Assembly: GCA_013044175.1 (NCBI GenBank)
Contig: JABEUY010000105.1
Location: forward strand, 1 to 44,934
Length of the DNA stretch: 44,934 nucleotides
From: Bacilli bacterium
Lineage (GTDB): Bacteria; Bacillota; Bacilli; Alicyclobacillales; SLC66
Direction: 5' to 3'
In this document: piece by piece, positions 7,701 to 15,621 of the stretch
How positions within the stretch are numbered: the stretch's first letter is position 1
Layout of the letters: the number at the start of each line of letters is the position of its first letter
Notes under the pieces: model-generated
Told to the model about the DNA's origin: nothing
What the model saw: only the letters and a program-made list of their open reading frames with translations
The model's database searches: none
Translations under genes and position numbers: made by a program

Positions 7701-9218
7701 GTGGAGTCTTTCTATCAAAGTATGGTGAATTTGATCATCGACACATCGACGAATTTACCACCCGATGCGAGAAGGGCGCTAGCACGCGCCAAAATGCAAG
7801 AAGAAGCTGGTTCACGTGCTTCTTTAGCGCTTGATACGATTATTGATAATGTAGTCACGGCAGAAGAAGAACAAGGTCCGATCTGCCAAGATACGGGTAT
7901 GCCGACTTTTGAGATTATGGTTCCTGTCTCAGCCAATCAAATCACGATGAAAAAGCAAATTTTAGAGGCTGTTGTCGAAACGACGCGAACGGGAAAACTT
8001 CGTACGAATTCTGTCGACTCACTGACAGGGAAAAATTCAGGCAATAATTTAGGCCCCGGTACGCCTGTAATCCACTTTCATCAATGGGAAGAGGACTATA
8101 TCGAAGTTCGACTCTTGCTCAAAGGCGGCGGTTGTGAAAATAAAAATATCCAGTATAGTCTTCCTACAGAGCTTGATGGTCTTGGCAAAGCGGGTCGGGA
8201 TCTTGATGGCGTTCGCAAATGTATTCTTCACGCGGTATATCAAGCACAAGGACAAGGTTGCGCCGCAGGTTTCATCGGTGTTTCGATCGGTGGCGATCGC
8301 ACATCAGGTTATCAACATGCTAAAGAACAACTGTTTCGACAGCTCGATGATGTGAATGATAATACAGATCTCGCCAAGCTTGAAGAGTATATTTTGGAAA
8401 AGGCTAATCAATTGGAAATCGGGACGATGGGTTTTGGTGGTCGTGTTACGCTTCTTGGTTGCAAGATCGGCGTGCAAAATCGTTTACCTGCCAGTTTCTT
8501 CGTCTCCGTAGCGTATAATTGTTGGGCGTTTCGTCGTCAAGGCGTGCGCATCGATCCCAAAACAGGTGAGATTATCACATGGCTTTATAAAGACGGATCG
8601 AGCGATCTTCGAAAAGCTGAATCAGGCGTTTTGCAAGAAGGTGCAAAAGTATTACAAGCACCGATCGATGAAGAGACGATTCGTTCGTTAAAAGTTGGTG
8701 ATGTGGTCATGATCGATGGCATGATGCATACAGGTCGGGATGCATTACATAAGTACCTGATGGATCACGATGCCCCGGTTGATCTTAATGGCGGTGTCTT
8801 ATATCATTGCGGTCCAGTGATGTTGCAAGATCCACAAGGATGGCATGTGAAAGCAGCAGGCCCAACGACCAGCTCACGGGAAGAACCTTACCAAGCAGAT
8901 ATTATCAAGAAATTTGGTCTGCGCGTCGTTATTGGTAAAGGTGGCATGGGCGCTAAAACGTTGCAGGGATTGCAAGAGCATGGCGCCGTGTATCTGAATG
9001 CAATTGGTGGGGCAGCTCAATATTATGCGAATTGTATGCAACATGTAGATGGTGTCGACTTTCTTGAAGAATTCGGAATACCTGAAGCGATGTGGCATCT
9101 TCACGTAAAAGGCTTTCCGGCTATCGTCACGATGGATGCTCACGGCAATAGCCTCCATGCGGATATCGATCAAGTTTCTAAGAAACGATTGGAAGATTTT
9201 AAAGAACCTGTTTTTTAA
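7701..9218 (+). CDS. Class I fumarate hydratase (alpha and beta parts fused)
   Basis: An oxygen-sensitive iron-sulfur hydratase that converts fumarate to L-malate in the TCA cycle. The alpha part (residues ~1-290) has cluster-binding cysteine candidates C62 (GPICQDTGMP), C187 (GQGCAAGFIG) and C274 (AYNCWAFRR). The beta part follows (from ~300: GDVVMIDGMMHTGRDALHK, GPTTSSREEPY, GKGGMG). Residues 142-149 read GGGCENKN, adding a Cys (C145) where many relatives have Ser or Ala. At 505 residues it is the fused form, shorter than FumA. The start is GTG 7701 after AAAGGGG. It is a single gene ending in a terminator. Confidence 0.95.
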   Translation: MESFYQSMVNLIIDTSTNLPPDARRALARAKMQEEAGSRASLALDTIIDNVVTAEEEQGPICQDTGMPTFEIMVPVSANQITMKKQILEAVVETTRTGKLRTNSVDSLTGKNSGNNLGPGTPVIHFHQWEEDYIEVRLLLKGGGCENKNIQYSLPTELDGLGKAGRDLDGVRKCILHAVYQAQGQGCAAGFIGVSIGGDRTSGYQHAKEQLFRQLDDVNDNTDLAKLEEYILEKANQLEIGTMGFGGRVTLLGCKIGVQNRLPASFFVSVAYNCWAFRRQGVRIDPKTGEIITWLYKDGSSDLRKAESGVLQEGAKVLQAPIDEETIRSLKVGDVVMIDGMMHTGRDALHKYLMDHDAPVDLNGGVLYHCGPVMLQDPQGWHVKAAGPTTSSREEPYQADIIKKFGLRVVIGKGGMGAKTLQGLQEHGAVYLNAIGGAAQYYANCMQHVDGVDFLEEFGIPEAMWHLHVKGFPAIVTMDAHGNSLHADIDQVSKKRLEDFKEPVF

Positions 9219-9236
9219 ACGGGATTATTCATCAAG

Positions 9237-9271
9237 ACAGCGACGTCATCGTTATGGCGTCGCTGTTTTTA
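9237..9271 (+). terminator. Intrinsic terminator after fumarase
   Basis: ACAGCGACG (9237-9245) pairs perfectly with CGTCGCTGT (9258-9266), followed by TTTTAT. The stop codon of the convergent cardiolipin synthase gene lies in the tail of this element. Confidence 0.9.
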
Positions 9272-10495
9272 TAAGAATGGCCAGAATGGGGATAAAACTA
9301 GTTCGCCGAGTTTTTGTGTGAGTGGACGATGTAACCATCGTGTATAATCTACTTCTTTACAATATTGGCTATCTTGTAAAAAGATCATTTCCATTTGTTT
9401 TGCCATCTTATGATCAAAAAACTCCAAATTGATTTCGTGATTACCAATTAAACTCAAGCGATCGAGATTCGCGCTTCCAATTGTCGTCCATGTGTGATCA
9501 ATCGTTGCGGTTTTTGCGTGAATCATCGCACCTTGATAGAGTAATATCCGTATATTCTGGCGAAGACAATCGGTAAAGTAAGTTCGAGCTAACCAATCGG
9601 CTAAGAGATGATTCGATTGTTCAGGGACGATCAACTGAACTTTCACGCCGCGCTTGGCCGCACGAATCAGCGCAGAAAGCACGTATCGATCTGGGACAAA
9701 GTAGGGAGTCGTCAAGAGAATCTGTTCTTTAGCGAGATCGATAGCGTCGATATACATGGAGCGTATTGGAAAAGTGAGCCTTGATGGGTTATTCGTATAG
9801 AGGCGAATATAGGGTTCGAGTACGGTTGAATTCGGCGTGAGTTGAGGGCCATTTTTGACGTTATCATTCCATATCGTTGTAAATGTCTGATAGAGATTAT
9901 TAGCGGCGCTGCCCTCGACACGTACGTGCGTGTCACGCCATACCTCTCCATAAAGATCGCCTATATTGTATCCACCTGTATAACCGATGTGATCGTCGAT
10001 CACGAGCAACTTGCGGTGATCACGTGCGAGTCGTCTCGGATCAAAGATATCCAACACGTTGCGCCATGCTCGATAGCGACAGCTATGGATTGAGCTTGGG
10101 AATTTTTTGAACGAAGGGCGAACGACGAGATTCGCGAAGGCATCAAAGATCACGTAGACTTCGACACCTTCTTGCGCTTTTTTTATCAGCGCATCTTTAA
10201 AAGTTTGACCGATCGTATCGCCTTTCCAAATAAATGATTCAAGACAGATTCGAGTCTTGGCTTCTTCAATGTCTTGTAACATGTGTTGGTAAAGATCATT
10301 GCCGTACGTAAAGATTCGCACTTTATTTTTGCCGATCGTAAATGCATGATGAGCCATTCGTGGAAAAAGAACGTTCTGTCTTCGTCGTCGAAAATGGTTC
10401 GAAATCGCTGAAAGAACGATCACGGTCAATTGACTCAATACGATCAAGGCGATAATGATGAGAACGATTCGTTCTAGCAAGCCTTGATTTATCAA
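9269..10495 (-). CDS. Cardiolipin synthase-type phospholipase D family protein
   Basis: It condenses phosphatidylglycerol into cardiolipin at the membrane (family knowledge). There is one strong N-terminal membrane segment (residues ~8-33) and then two phospholipase D HKD motifs: HRKLLVIDDHIGYTGGYNIGD and HAKTATIDHTWTTIGSANLD. At 408 residues it is shorter than the ~480 of Bacillus ClsA, having one membrane helix instead of two, like YwjE-type enzymes. The start is TTG 10495, with AAAGGA (10505-10510) nine bases upstream; no ATG or GTG is available nearby. It lies 76 bases downstream of the MFS gene in the same direction, with no terminator visible between them. Confidence 0.92.
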   Translation of the reverse strand: MINQGLLERIVLIIIALIVLSQLTVIVLSAISNHFRRRRQNVLFPRMAHHAFTIGKNKVRIFTYGNDLYQHMLQDIEEAKTRICLESFIWKGDTIGQTFKDALIKKAQEGVEVYVIFDAFANLVVRPSFKKFPSSIHSCRYRAWRNVLDIFDPRRLARDHRKLLVIDDHIGYTGGYNIGDLYGEVWRDTHVRVEGSAANNLYQTFTTIWNDNVKNGPQLTPNSTVLEPYIRLYTNNPSRLTFPIRSMYIDAIDLAKEQILLTTPYFVPDRYVLSALIRAAKRGVKVQLIVPEQSNHLLADWLARTYFTDCLRQNIRILLYQGAMIHAKTATIDHTWTTIGSANLDRLSLIGNHEINLEFFDHKMAKQMEMIFLQDSQYCKEVDYTRWLHRPLTQKLGELVLSPFWPFL

Positions 10496-10571
10496 GGGGT
10501 ATCGTCCTTTCCATCGAATGATGTGATCGTAGACTATCTTAACATAAGATGGACGAAACGCAGAAAGTTGC

Positions 10572-12065
10572 CTACAGTTCGATTACCGTAGAAGGGTCGT
10601 GATTCGAAGGTTTCTTATCGACGTTATCGCGAAGAACGGAGATACCGATCGCGATAAGACCCAGTAAGGTGATTGCAATAAAGGTATAACGAAAGCCAAC
10701 CAATAAGGAACTGTCTGGTGCATGTAAGGGATTATAGCCTTGGGATAGTAATATGCCTTGAAAAATGGCAAAAGAGTAAGCGATACCGGTGCCTTGCCCC
10801 AGAGAGCGAGCCATGTTGAGAATTCCTGATGAGATGCCAAGTCTATTGCTAGGACTACTCCCCATGACGCTACTGTTATTAGGCGGTGTAAAAATCCCCA
10901 TCCCGATCCCGATAAATAAAAGCGCGACCGCGATATAAATCAGTGAGGTCGAAATCGCAAGAAAAGTTAATGCGATCACGCCAAGTGTCGAGATAGCCAT
11001 CCCAAAAACGGTGGGTAATTTTGAGCCGAATCGATCAGCGATTCTTCCTGCGATCGGAGCGAGTAACATCATACCGATTGGAAGTGGTGTGGTTAATAGT
11101 CCAGAAGCGGAAGACGGTTTGTGTAAGACTTCTTCATAAAAGTAAGGAATGATAAAGAGTACACCGTACATTAAGGCATAAGAGATCGCACCTGTAATGT
11201 TGCCCCATGTCACTTGTGAAATACGAAATAGGGAGAGATCAACGAGAGGGGCAGGGTGTTTTTTTTCGTGGAAGATAAAAAATGCGACAAAAAGTACGCC
11301 TATGACAAAACAAGCGATGATGGTGAAAGACGCCCATCCTAGTTCGTTACCTTGATTGAGGCCAAATAAAATCGCAACAAGCGCAACGGCTAATAAAATG
11401 GCGCCAAGATAATCAAAATGTTTTTTGCCAGAAATATCTTTGACTTTATCAAGGGGTAAGATTAAGGCCGCCATGGTTGTCCCGATGATGCCAACGGGAA
11501 GATTGACATAAAAGATCGCGCGCCAACCAAATCCCGCAATGAGCAATCCGCCGATCGCAGGGCCTAGGGATAGGCCGACGGCAAGCGCAGAACCTTGAAT
11601 ACCGATCGCGCGCCCCCGAACTTTTTCGGGAACGGCAGCGGTGATGATCGCGATGCTATTTGACTGCAGCATGACAGCGCCGACCGCTTGTAAGACGCGA
11701 GAAATGATCAGAAAAGGAAGGTCGGGTGCGGCACCGCATAAGGCAGAGCCGACGATAAAGACGGAAAATCCGAGTGTATATAAAGGACGACGACCAAGGA
11801 TATCAGCTAAGCGACCAAAGACGGCTAGTAAAGCGGTAAGGGTGAGTAAGTAGGCAAGCGCTACCCATGCTGTTGCGCTAAAAGTAACGTGAAATTGCCG
11901 TGTGATCGAAGGCAGGGCGACGGTGATGATACTACCATCTAACGCGGCCATAAAGGCGCCGATGCATACGGTGCCGACGACAAACCAAGGATAATGGGGA
12001 TTCGAAGTGAGTTTGGGCAGCGGCAAGACAGGTTGTTTGTGTGTGGAAGAAAGTGGTGTTTGCAT
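10572..12065 (-). CDS. MFS drug/proton antiporter, 14-TM DHA2 family
   Basis: A 497-residue membrane exporter of the EmrB/QacA type. It shows motif A (GRLADILGRRPLY), motif C-like GPAIGGLL and the family's ALDGSIITVALPSI in TM1, and has about 14 predicted membrane segments. ATG 12065 is chosen because AAGGAGA (12071-12077) lies six bases upstream; that ribosome site overlaps the stop of the GntR gene, so the two genes form a tight regulator-pump operon. The substrate is unknown; toxic organic compounds are the usual cargo of this family. Confidence 0.93.
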   Translation of the reverse strand: MQTPLSSTHKQPVLPLPKLTSNPHYPWFVVGTVCIGAFMAALDGSIITVALPSITRQFHVTFSATAWVALAYLLTLTALLAVFGRLADILGRRPLYTLGFSVFIVGSALCGAAPDLPFLIISRVLQAVGAVMLQSNSIAIITAAVPEKVRGRAIGIQGSALAVGLSLGPAIGGLLIAGFGWRAIFYVNLPVGIIGTTMAALILPLDKVKDISGKKHFDYLGAILLAVALVAILFGLNQGNELGWASFTIIACFVIGVLFVAFFIFHEKKHPAPLVDLSLFRISQVTWGNITGAISYALMYGVLFIIPYFYEEVLHKPSSASGLLTTPLPIGMMLLAPIAGRIADRFGSKLPTVFGMAISTLGVIALTFLAISTSLIYIAVALLFIGIGMGIFTPPNNSSVMGSSPSNRLGISSGILNMARSLGQGTGIAYSFAIFQGILLSQGYNPLHAPDSSLLVGFRYTFIAITLLGLIAIGISVLRDNVDKKPSNHDPSTVIEL

Positions 12066-12075
12066 AGAGATCTCC

Positions 12076-12798
12076 TTAGTCATTGGTGCGGGAAAGTCGA
12101 ATTTTATACTGATAGCGATCAGCACGGTAATGGACGATGGAGAATTCAACAGGGCGTCCTGTAATATCACGCGTCGTTCTTTCGATCACGAGTAAGGGAT
12201 CTCCTACAGCACAGGCTAGATTCGTTGCTTTGGTCAGATCGGCGATCGTGGAATAGATATTTTGCGAACCCGAGGCGATAATCACACCTTTTGCCTCGAG
12301 CAAAGAGTAGATATACGGAGGATCACCAACATGTTCCGTAAAAAAAGGTTCAAAATTTTTAGGGAGAAACGATTCATCGCAAAAAATCGGCAGATCGTCA
12401 ACAAAGGCAATCCGGGCAATCCGTAATGCTTCGGTAGCCTCAGGTTGTTCCAATTGGCTTGCTGCATGCTGCGATAAGATTGACGTTGTGATCGTATGCG
12501 TAAGGGTAACTTTAGCCCCTTCGCGTTCAAGTTCTTCGACAAAACCGTACAGTTGCGAAGAAGAGAGTATTCGTTCTTGTCGAGCAACGAATGTGCCACG
12601 ACCGGCATGACGAACGAGTTTACCTGAGACGACGAGATCTTGAATCGCCTGGCGTACCGTAGTACGAGACACACTGTACGCACGCATCAAGTCCATTTCT
12701 GTCGGAATCATCGTGCCTGGTTTCCATTCGCCACTTTCAATTTTTTCAAGTAGGATAACTTTAACTTGCAAATAAAGTGGTACTCCGGATCTTATCAA
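12076..12798 (-). CDS. GntR-family transcription regulator with UTRA domain (HutC type)
   Basis: The N-terminal winged helix (PLYLQVKVILLEKIESGEW, then IPTEMDLMRAYSVSRTTVRQ) is followed by a UTRA effector-binding domain (residues ~85-235) ending RADRYQYKIRL. It probably represses itself and the MFS gene until a small effector binds. The TTG at 12798 is preferred: AGGTG lies six bases before it, whereas ATG 12834 has no ribosome site and sits inside the operator, near the predicted transcription start. The effector may be the pump's cargo (inference). Confidence 0.9.
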   Translation of the reverse strand: MIRSGVPLYLQVKVILLEKIESGEWKPGTMIPTEMDLMRAYSVSRTTVRQAIQDLVVSGKLVRHAGRGTFVARQERILSSSQLYGFVEELEREGAKVTLTHTITTSILSQHAASQLEQPEATEALRIARIAFVDDLPIFCDESFLPKNFEPFFTEHVGDPPYIYSLLEAKGVIIASGSQNIYSTIADLTKATNLACAVGDPLLVIERTTRDITGRPVEFSIVHYRADRYQYKIRLSRTND

Positions 12799-12825
12799 CG
12801 GTTCACACCTGCTTACGATACATAG

Positions 12826-12841
12826 TAATGTCATGACATTA
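12826..12841. promoter_or_regulatory. Perfect 16-bp palindrome, probable GntR operator
   Basis: TAATGTCATGACATTA is a perfect palindrome 28 bases upstream of the GntR start. It covers the expected +1 region of the TTGACA promoter on the reverse strand. Size, symmetry and position fit an autoregulatory operator bound by the GntR dimer. Confidence 0.65.
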
Positions 12842-12851
12842 TAATAACTAG

Positions 12852-12880
12852 AATGTACCGTTCAACTTTTCTCTTGTCAA
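12852..12880 (-). promoter_or_regulatory. Sigma-A-type promoter of the GntR-MFS operon
   Basis: On the reverse strand a perfect -35 TTGACA (12880-12875) is followed after 17 bases by TACATT (12857-12852), four of six matches to the -10 consensus. The predicted start site, at about 12845, falls at the edge of the 16-bp palindrome. Confidence 0.65.
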
Positions 12881-12883
12881 GAT

Positions 12884-12910
12884 ATAAAAAATGAGGGCCG
12901 GAGCCCTCAT
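12884..12910 (-). terminator. Intrinsic terminator of the small membrane protein gene
   Basis: On the reverse strand ATGAGGGC pairs with GCCCTCAT around TCCG, followed by TTTTTTATA. It ends the 12924-13109 transcript and insulates the GntR promoter just beyond. Confidence 0.9.
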
Positions 12911-12923
12911 CAGATTGCTATGA

Positions 12924-13109
12924 TCATGCCTCTAAGACATCTTCCATCTTTTCGACAAGTGTTTGCGAATTGTTCACGCCGATATTTCGTCGTTTGATAA
13001 CTTCCCATGTCGCAATTCCGATTCCGGCGCCGACGAGCATTACCGGTAGAAAAGCGATCGGGTTACTGCTTTTTTGTGGCTTGCGGTTGGTTTGCATGAT
13101 TTCCCACAT
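12924..13109 (-). CDS. Small single-span membrane protein, unknown function
   Basis: A 61-residue protein: a polar N-terminus (MWEIMQTNRKPQKSSN), one membrane helix (IAFLPVMLVGAGIGIATWEV), a KRR stop-transfer cluster and an acidic C-terminus (LVEKMEDVLEA). ATG 13109 is chosen because GGAGGTG lies six bases upstream; a GTG at 13124 is part of that ribosome site. It is a separate transcription unit with its own terminator, diverging from mutY. The good ribosome site and terminator make it a credible gene, but no function is recognised. Confidence 0.75.
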   Translation of the reverse strand: MWEIMQTNRKPQKSSNPIAFLPVMLVGAGIGIATWEVIKRRNIGVNNSQTLVEKMEDVLEA

Positions 13110-13236
13110 GGCTAACACCTCCACGATTATCGTGCTCGCAAGTCAGTGAAATCATGCGTGGTACGAATTGGCCAATGATTGCCTAAATGCCTATGATACA
13201 CTAGGGAAAAATCAGATCGCTTATCGAGGTGGTACC

Positions 13237-14298
13237 ATGCACGAAGTAGCGCAGGCGTTGTTAGCTTGGTATGAGCAAACGAAACGTTCTTTACCCTGGC
13301 GTGAAACGAAGGATCCTTATCGCATTTGGGTTTCAGAAATTATGTTACAACAAACTCGCGTGGAAACGGTCATTCCGTATTATCAGCGATTTATGCAACG
13401 ATTTCCTGATCTTGCGGCGCTGTCCGTCGCGTCACAAGATGAGGTCGTGAAGTATTGGGAAGGCTTGGGGTATTATTCTCGTGTTCGTCGCCTTCATGAT
13501 GCGGTTAAAGAAGTTGAAGCAGAGTATGGTGGCGTCGTCCCAAATGACCAGGAAACCTTTCGCTCCTTGCCTGGTGTTGGTGAATATACAGCAGGTGCTG
13601 TGATGTCGATAGCGTATGATGTGGACGCCATCGCAGTAGATGGCAATGTATTACGCGTGTTCTCACGATTATTTGCTGTGAATAAAGAAATCACATCACA
13701 AGCGGCAAAAAAGCAAATCGCTGCGCATGTGCAAGACGTTTTACCGAGTGGACAGGCTGGTGCCTTTAATCAAGCGATTATGGATTTGGGATCAGCTGTT
13801 TGTGTTCGCGCGAAACCTCGATGCAATTCTTGTCCATTAACCGCGTTTTGTCATGCCTATGCGCAAGATTCTGCCGAGCGATTCCCTGTTAAAAAACCTA
13901 AAAAGATGATTCCTACCCATGTGTTTTATGTGTATCTTCTTCAAAATGAAAACAAAATAGCAGTGAGACAACGTCCGCAGGAAGGATTACTTGCTGGTTT
14001 GTGGGAACTTCCTTACACAAGTGTACCTAACAAGGTGGAAAACGATGATTTTTTCACGGACTCGGATCAGGCAAAAGCAACTTTAGAGGCTGTTTTTCCC
14101 CATCTTAACGTGCATGCCATCGACTATAGCGGCCAGTTTGACCATGTATTTTCTCATCTAAAATGGCAAATGCACCTGTTTCGAGGTCATGTAAGTGAAA
14201 CTTCGAAGAGTGAGTCTTTACAGTTTGTCTCGCCGCAAGAAAGAAATCAGTTAACTTTCGGTACGATTTTTACTAAAATGATGAAGAGGTATCTCTAA
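13237..14298 (+). CDS. mutY: A/G-specific adenine DNA glycosylase
   Basis: It removes adenine mispaired with 8-oxoguanine in base excision repair. It has catalytic E34 (WVSEIMLQQT), a helix-hairpin-helix with LPGVGEYTAG (111-120), catalytic D135 (AVDGNV) and a [4Fe-4S] loop C189-x6-C196-x2-C199-x5-C205. From ~230 a NUDIX-like domain recognises the oxidised guanine. The 353 residues match the family. ATG 13237 follows GAGGTGG. It is first in a forward run, 23 bases before the HesB-like gene. Confidence 0.97.
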   Translation: MHEVAQALLAWYEQTKRSLPWRETKDPYRIWVSEIMLQQTRVETVIPYYQRFMQRFPDLAALSVASQDEVVKYWEGLGYYSRVRRLHDAVKEVEAEYGGVVPNDQETFRSLPGVGEYTAGAVMSIAYDVDAIAVDGNVLRVFSRLFAVNKEITSQAAKKQIAAHVQDVLPSGQAGAFNQAIMDLGSAVCVRAKPRCNSCPLTAFCHAYAQDSAERFPVKKPKKMIPTHVFYVYLLQNENKIAVRQRPQEGLLAGLWELPYTSVPNKVENDDFFTDSDQAKATLEAVFPHLNVHAIDYSGQFDHVFSHLKWQMHLFRGHVSETSKSESLQFVSPQERNQLTFGTIFTKMMKRYL

Positions 14299-14321
14299 AA
14301 GTTAGGTGGTGAAGGTGTGGT

Positions 14322-14627
14322 ATGCCAGAACTTGATTTGGTGATTGACAATGAAGGGTTAGAGAGATTAAAAGAAATCTTGGCCGAGGAAAATGACGAAA
14401 GTATCTTCCTTCGTATTGTTGCTTCCCCTGGGTGAGGCGGTATTCGCTTCACAATTGCTCTGGATGAGCAAGGGAAAAGAGATCGTATTTTCATGATTCA
14501 AGATATGCCTATCCTGTTTGATCCGTTCACACTCTCCGTAATTCAAGGATCGGTTGTCATCCACTATCATGCGCAACGTGATAGTTTTCATGTCAGCGTG
14601 ACCGGTTTGGCATCTAGTTCTTGTTGA
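14322..14627 (+). CDS. HesB/IscA-like protein with in-frame UGA: candidate selenoprotein
   Basis: The frame from ATG 14322 (GAAGGTG four bases upstream) runs 101 codons to TGA 14625, with one internal TGA at 14433-14435 (codon 38). Both sides belong to one small HesB/IscA-type domain: ERLKEILAEEN, FLRIVASPG-U-GG, IRFTIALDEQG, a central strand region and a C-terminal HVSVTGLASSSC. The UGA falls exactly where this family has its first conserved cysteine (GCGG or GCSG). HesB-like selenoproteins with Sec at this place are known. A SECIS-like hairpin follows at the right distance. Other genes here use TGA as a normal stop, so this is not a general recoding. The other explanation is a pseudogene from one point mutation (TGY to TGA). 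If it ends at the UGA the product is only 37 residues. No Sec machinery genes lie in the window. Confidence 0.75.
14455..14471 (+). promoter_or_regulatory. Candidate bacterial SECIS element (selenocysteine insertion hairpin)
   Basis: TTGCTC (14455-14460) pairs perfectly with GAGCAA (14466-14471) around a five-base loop TGGAT. There are 25 bases between the UGA and the loop, within the 16-37 base window described for bacterial SECIS elements, and a G is the second loop base, as the consensus demands. The hairpin lies inside the coding sequence, as bacterial elements do. Confidence 0.6.
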
Positions 14628-14673
14628 TGTATGATGATCGTACATCGCCCGCAAGGGTTAATCGGTAGGTTGT

Positions 14674-15393
14674 GTGGTATTCATGAAGGATAATAAAGAG
14701 CATTCAACATCGAAAGCGCGTTATCTTGAGGTTGCTTCTCAAATTGAGAACGCTGTAATGCGCGGTGAGTGGTTACCTGGTCAGCGTTTGCCTACGCTGG
14801 TAGAACTCGCCGCGCATTTTGGTGTAGCGAGAAGTGTAATCCGTGAGGCATGCAGTCTTCTGATCGGTTCGGGTTTGTTAGAATTGCGTCAAGGCGACGG
14901 AACGTACGTACGCGTTTATTCTGCAGAAGTGATTGCCCGTCCCTTGCATGCCGCAGTATTGTTAGGTTCTTCGGATGGTAAAGGCATCTTGCAAACTTGT
15001 ATGTGGTTAGAAGTGGGTATGGTTCATCTCTTTGCTCGTAACCATAAAAGCAAAGAGATGGATATGCTTACGCAAGCGCTTTTTTCTATGGAAGCTTTTG
15101 GTGGCGATCGTGCTGTTCTTTATGAATCAGAGCGCAATTTTCATATGATTTTTGCGGAAAATGTGAATAATAGTATCGGCGCGAATCTACTTCGTATTTT
15201 GTATCAAACGCTAATTTCTGTCTATAAGGTGATCGGTGAAAATGATCCATCCTTTGTGATGATGATGCTTACCATGCATCGTTCACTTTATGATTGTTTC
15301 GTTGCGAAAGATCAGAGTGCCTCAGAACGTCAAATCATTGTTTATCGACAGGCTTTAATCGATAGCATTACAGCTTGGCAGAATTCAAAATAA
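14674..15393 (+). CDS. GntR-family transcription regulator, FadR/FCD-like
   Basis: About 239 residues. The N-terminal winged helix (YLEVASQIENAVMRGEWLPGQRLPT, with recognition helix VARSVIREA and wing GDGTYVRV) ends near residue 80. An all-helical C-terminal domain follows, with spaced histidines and acidic residues (ERNFHMIFAENVNNS, MLTMHRSLYDC) typical of metal- or acid-binding FCD domains. The start is uncertain: GTG 14674 follows AGGT closely, and ATG 14683 is the alternative. It comes 46 bases after the HesB-like gene and before a small membrane protein gene. The target and effector are unknown. Confidence 0.85.
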   Translation: MVFMKDNKEHSTSKARYLEVASQIENAVMRGEWLPGQRLPTLVELAAHFGVARSVIREACSLLIGSGLLELRQGDGTYVRVYSAEVIARPLHAAVLLGSSDGKGILQTCMWLEVGMVHLFARNHKSKEMDMLTQALFSMEAFGGDRAVLYESERNFHMIFAENVNNSIGANLLRILYQTLISVYKVIGENDPSFVMMMLTMHRSLYDCFVAKDQSASERQIIVYRQALIDSITAWQNSK

Positions 15394-15405
15394 GGGGGTC
15401 TCAGC

Positions 15406-15597
15406 ATGACGGGAAAACAAAAATTCTCTTTCTTTCTTCTTGCGATTGCTAATATTACTCTGCTTGGCATAGCGGCGATTCTTATGGTCAGTCACCTCGC
15501 CTATGCGTTACTGTTACTATTGGTTGCTGTTTTTACAACAGGTGGAGGATTTATCTTACGGGGTCGAATTATGCGCAGGAATCGAATGTCTTCTTGA
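15406..15597 (+). CDS. Small two-span membrane protein
   Basis: 63 residues: a short basic N-terminus, two adjacent hydrophobic spans (FFLLAIANITLLGIAAILM and YALLLLLVAVFTTGGGFIL) and a basic tail RGRIMRRNRMSS. GGGGGT lies eight bases before ATG 15406. Size and layout resemble YlaF/DUF5325-type proteins of Bacilli, but this is only a resemblance. It lies 12 bases after the GntR gene and 24 bases before the response regulator, so it is probably in the same operon. Confidence 0.75.
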   Translation: MTGKQKFSFFLLAIANITLLGIAAILMVSHLAYALLLLLVAVFTTGGGFILRGRIMRRNRMSS

Positions 15598-15621
15598 TGT
15601 ATGAATAAATAGGTGATCGTC

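Noticed and set aside
14436-14449. A second small hairpin (GCG with CGC) immediately after the UGA as SECIS
   Set aside because: Only three pairs and too close to the UGA compared with the described spacing; the 14455-14471 stem fits better.
14322-14627. UGA read as tryptophan (altered genetic code)
   Set aside because: Other genes in the window end in TGA (for example ccmF and the ATGA overlaps), so TGA is a normal stop here.
14367-14654. Reverse-strand open frame over the HesB-like gene
   Set aside because: It has no ribosome site and no family resemblance, and it exists only because the forward gene is broken by its UGA; the forward frame matches a known family on both sides of the stop.
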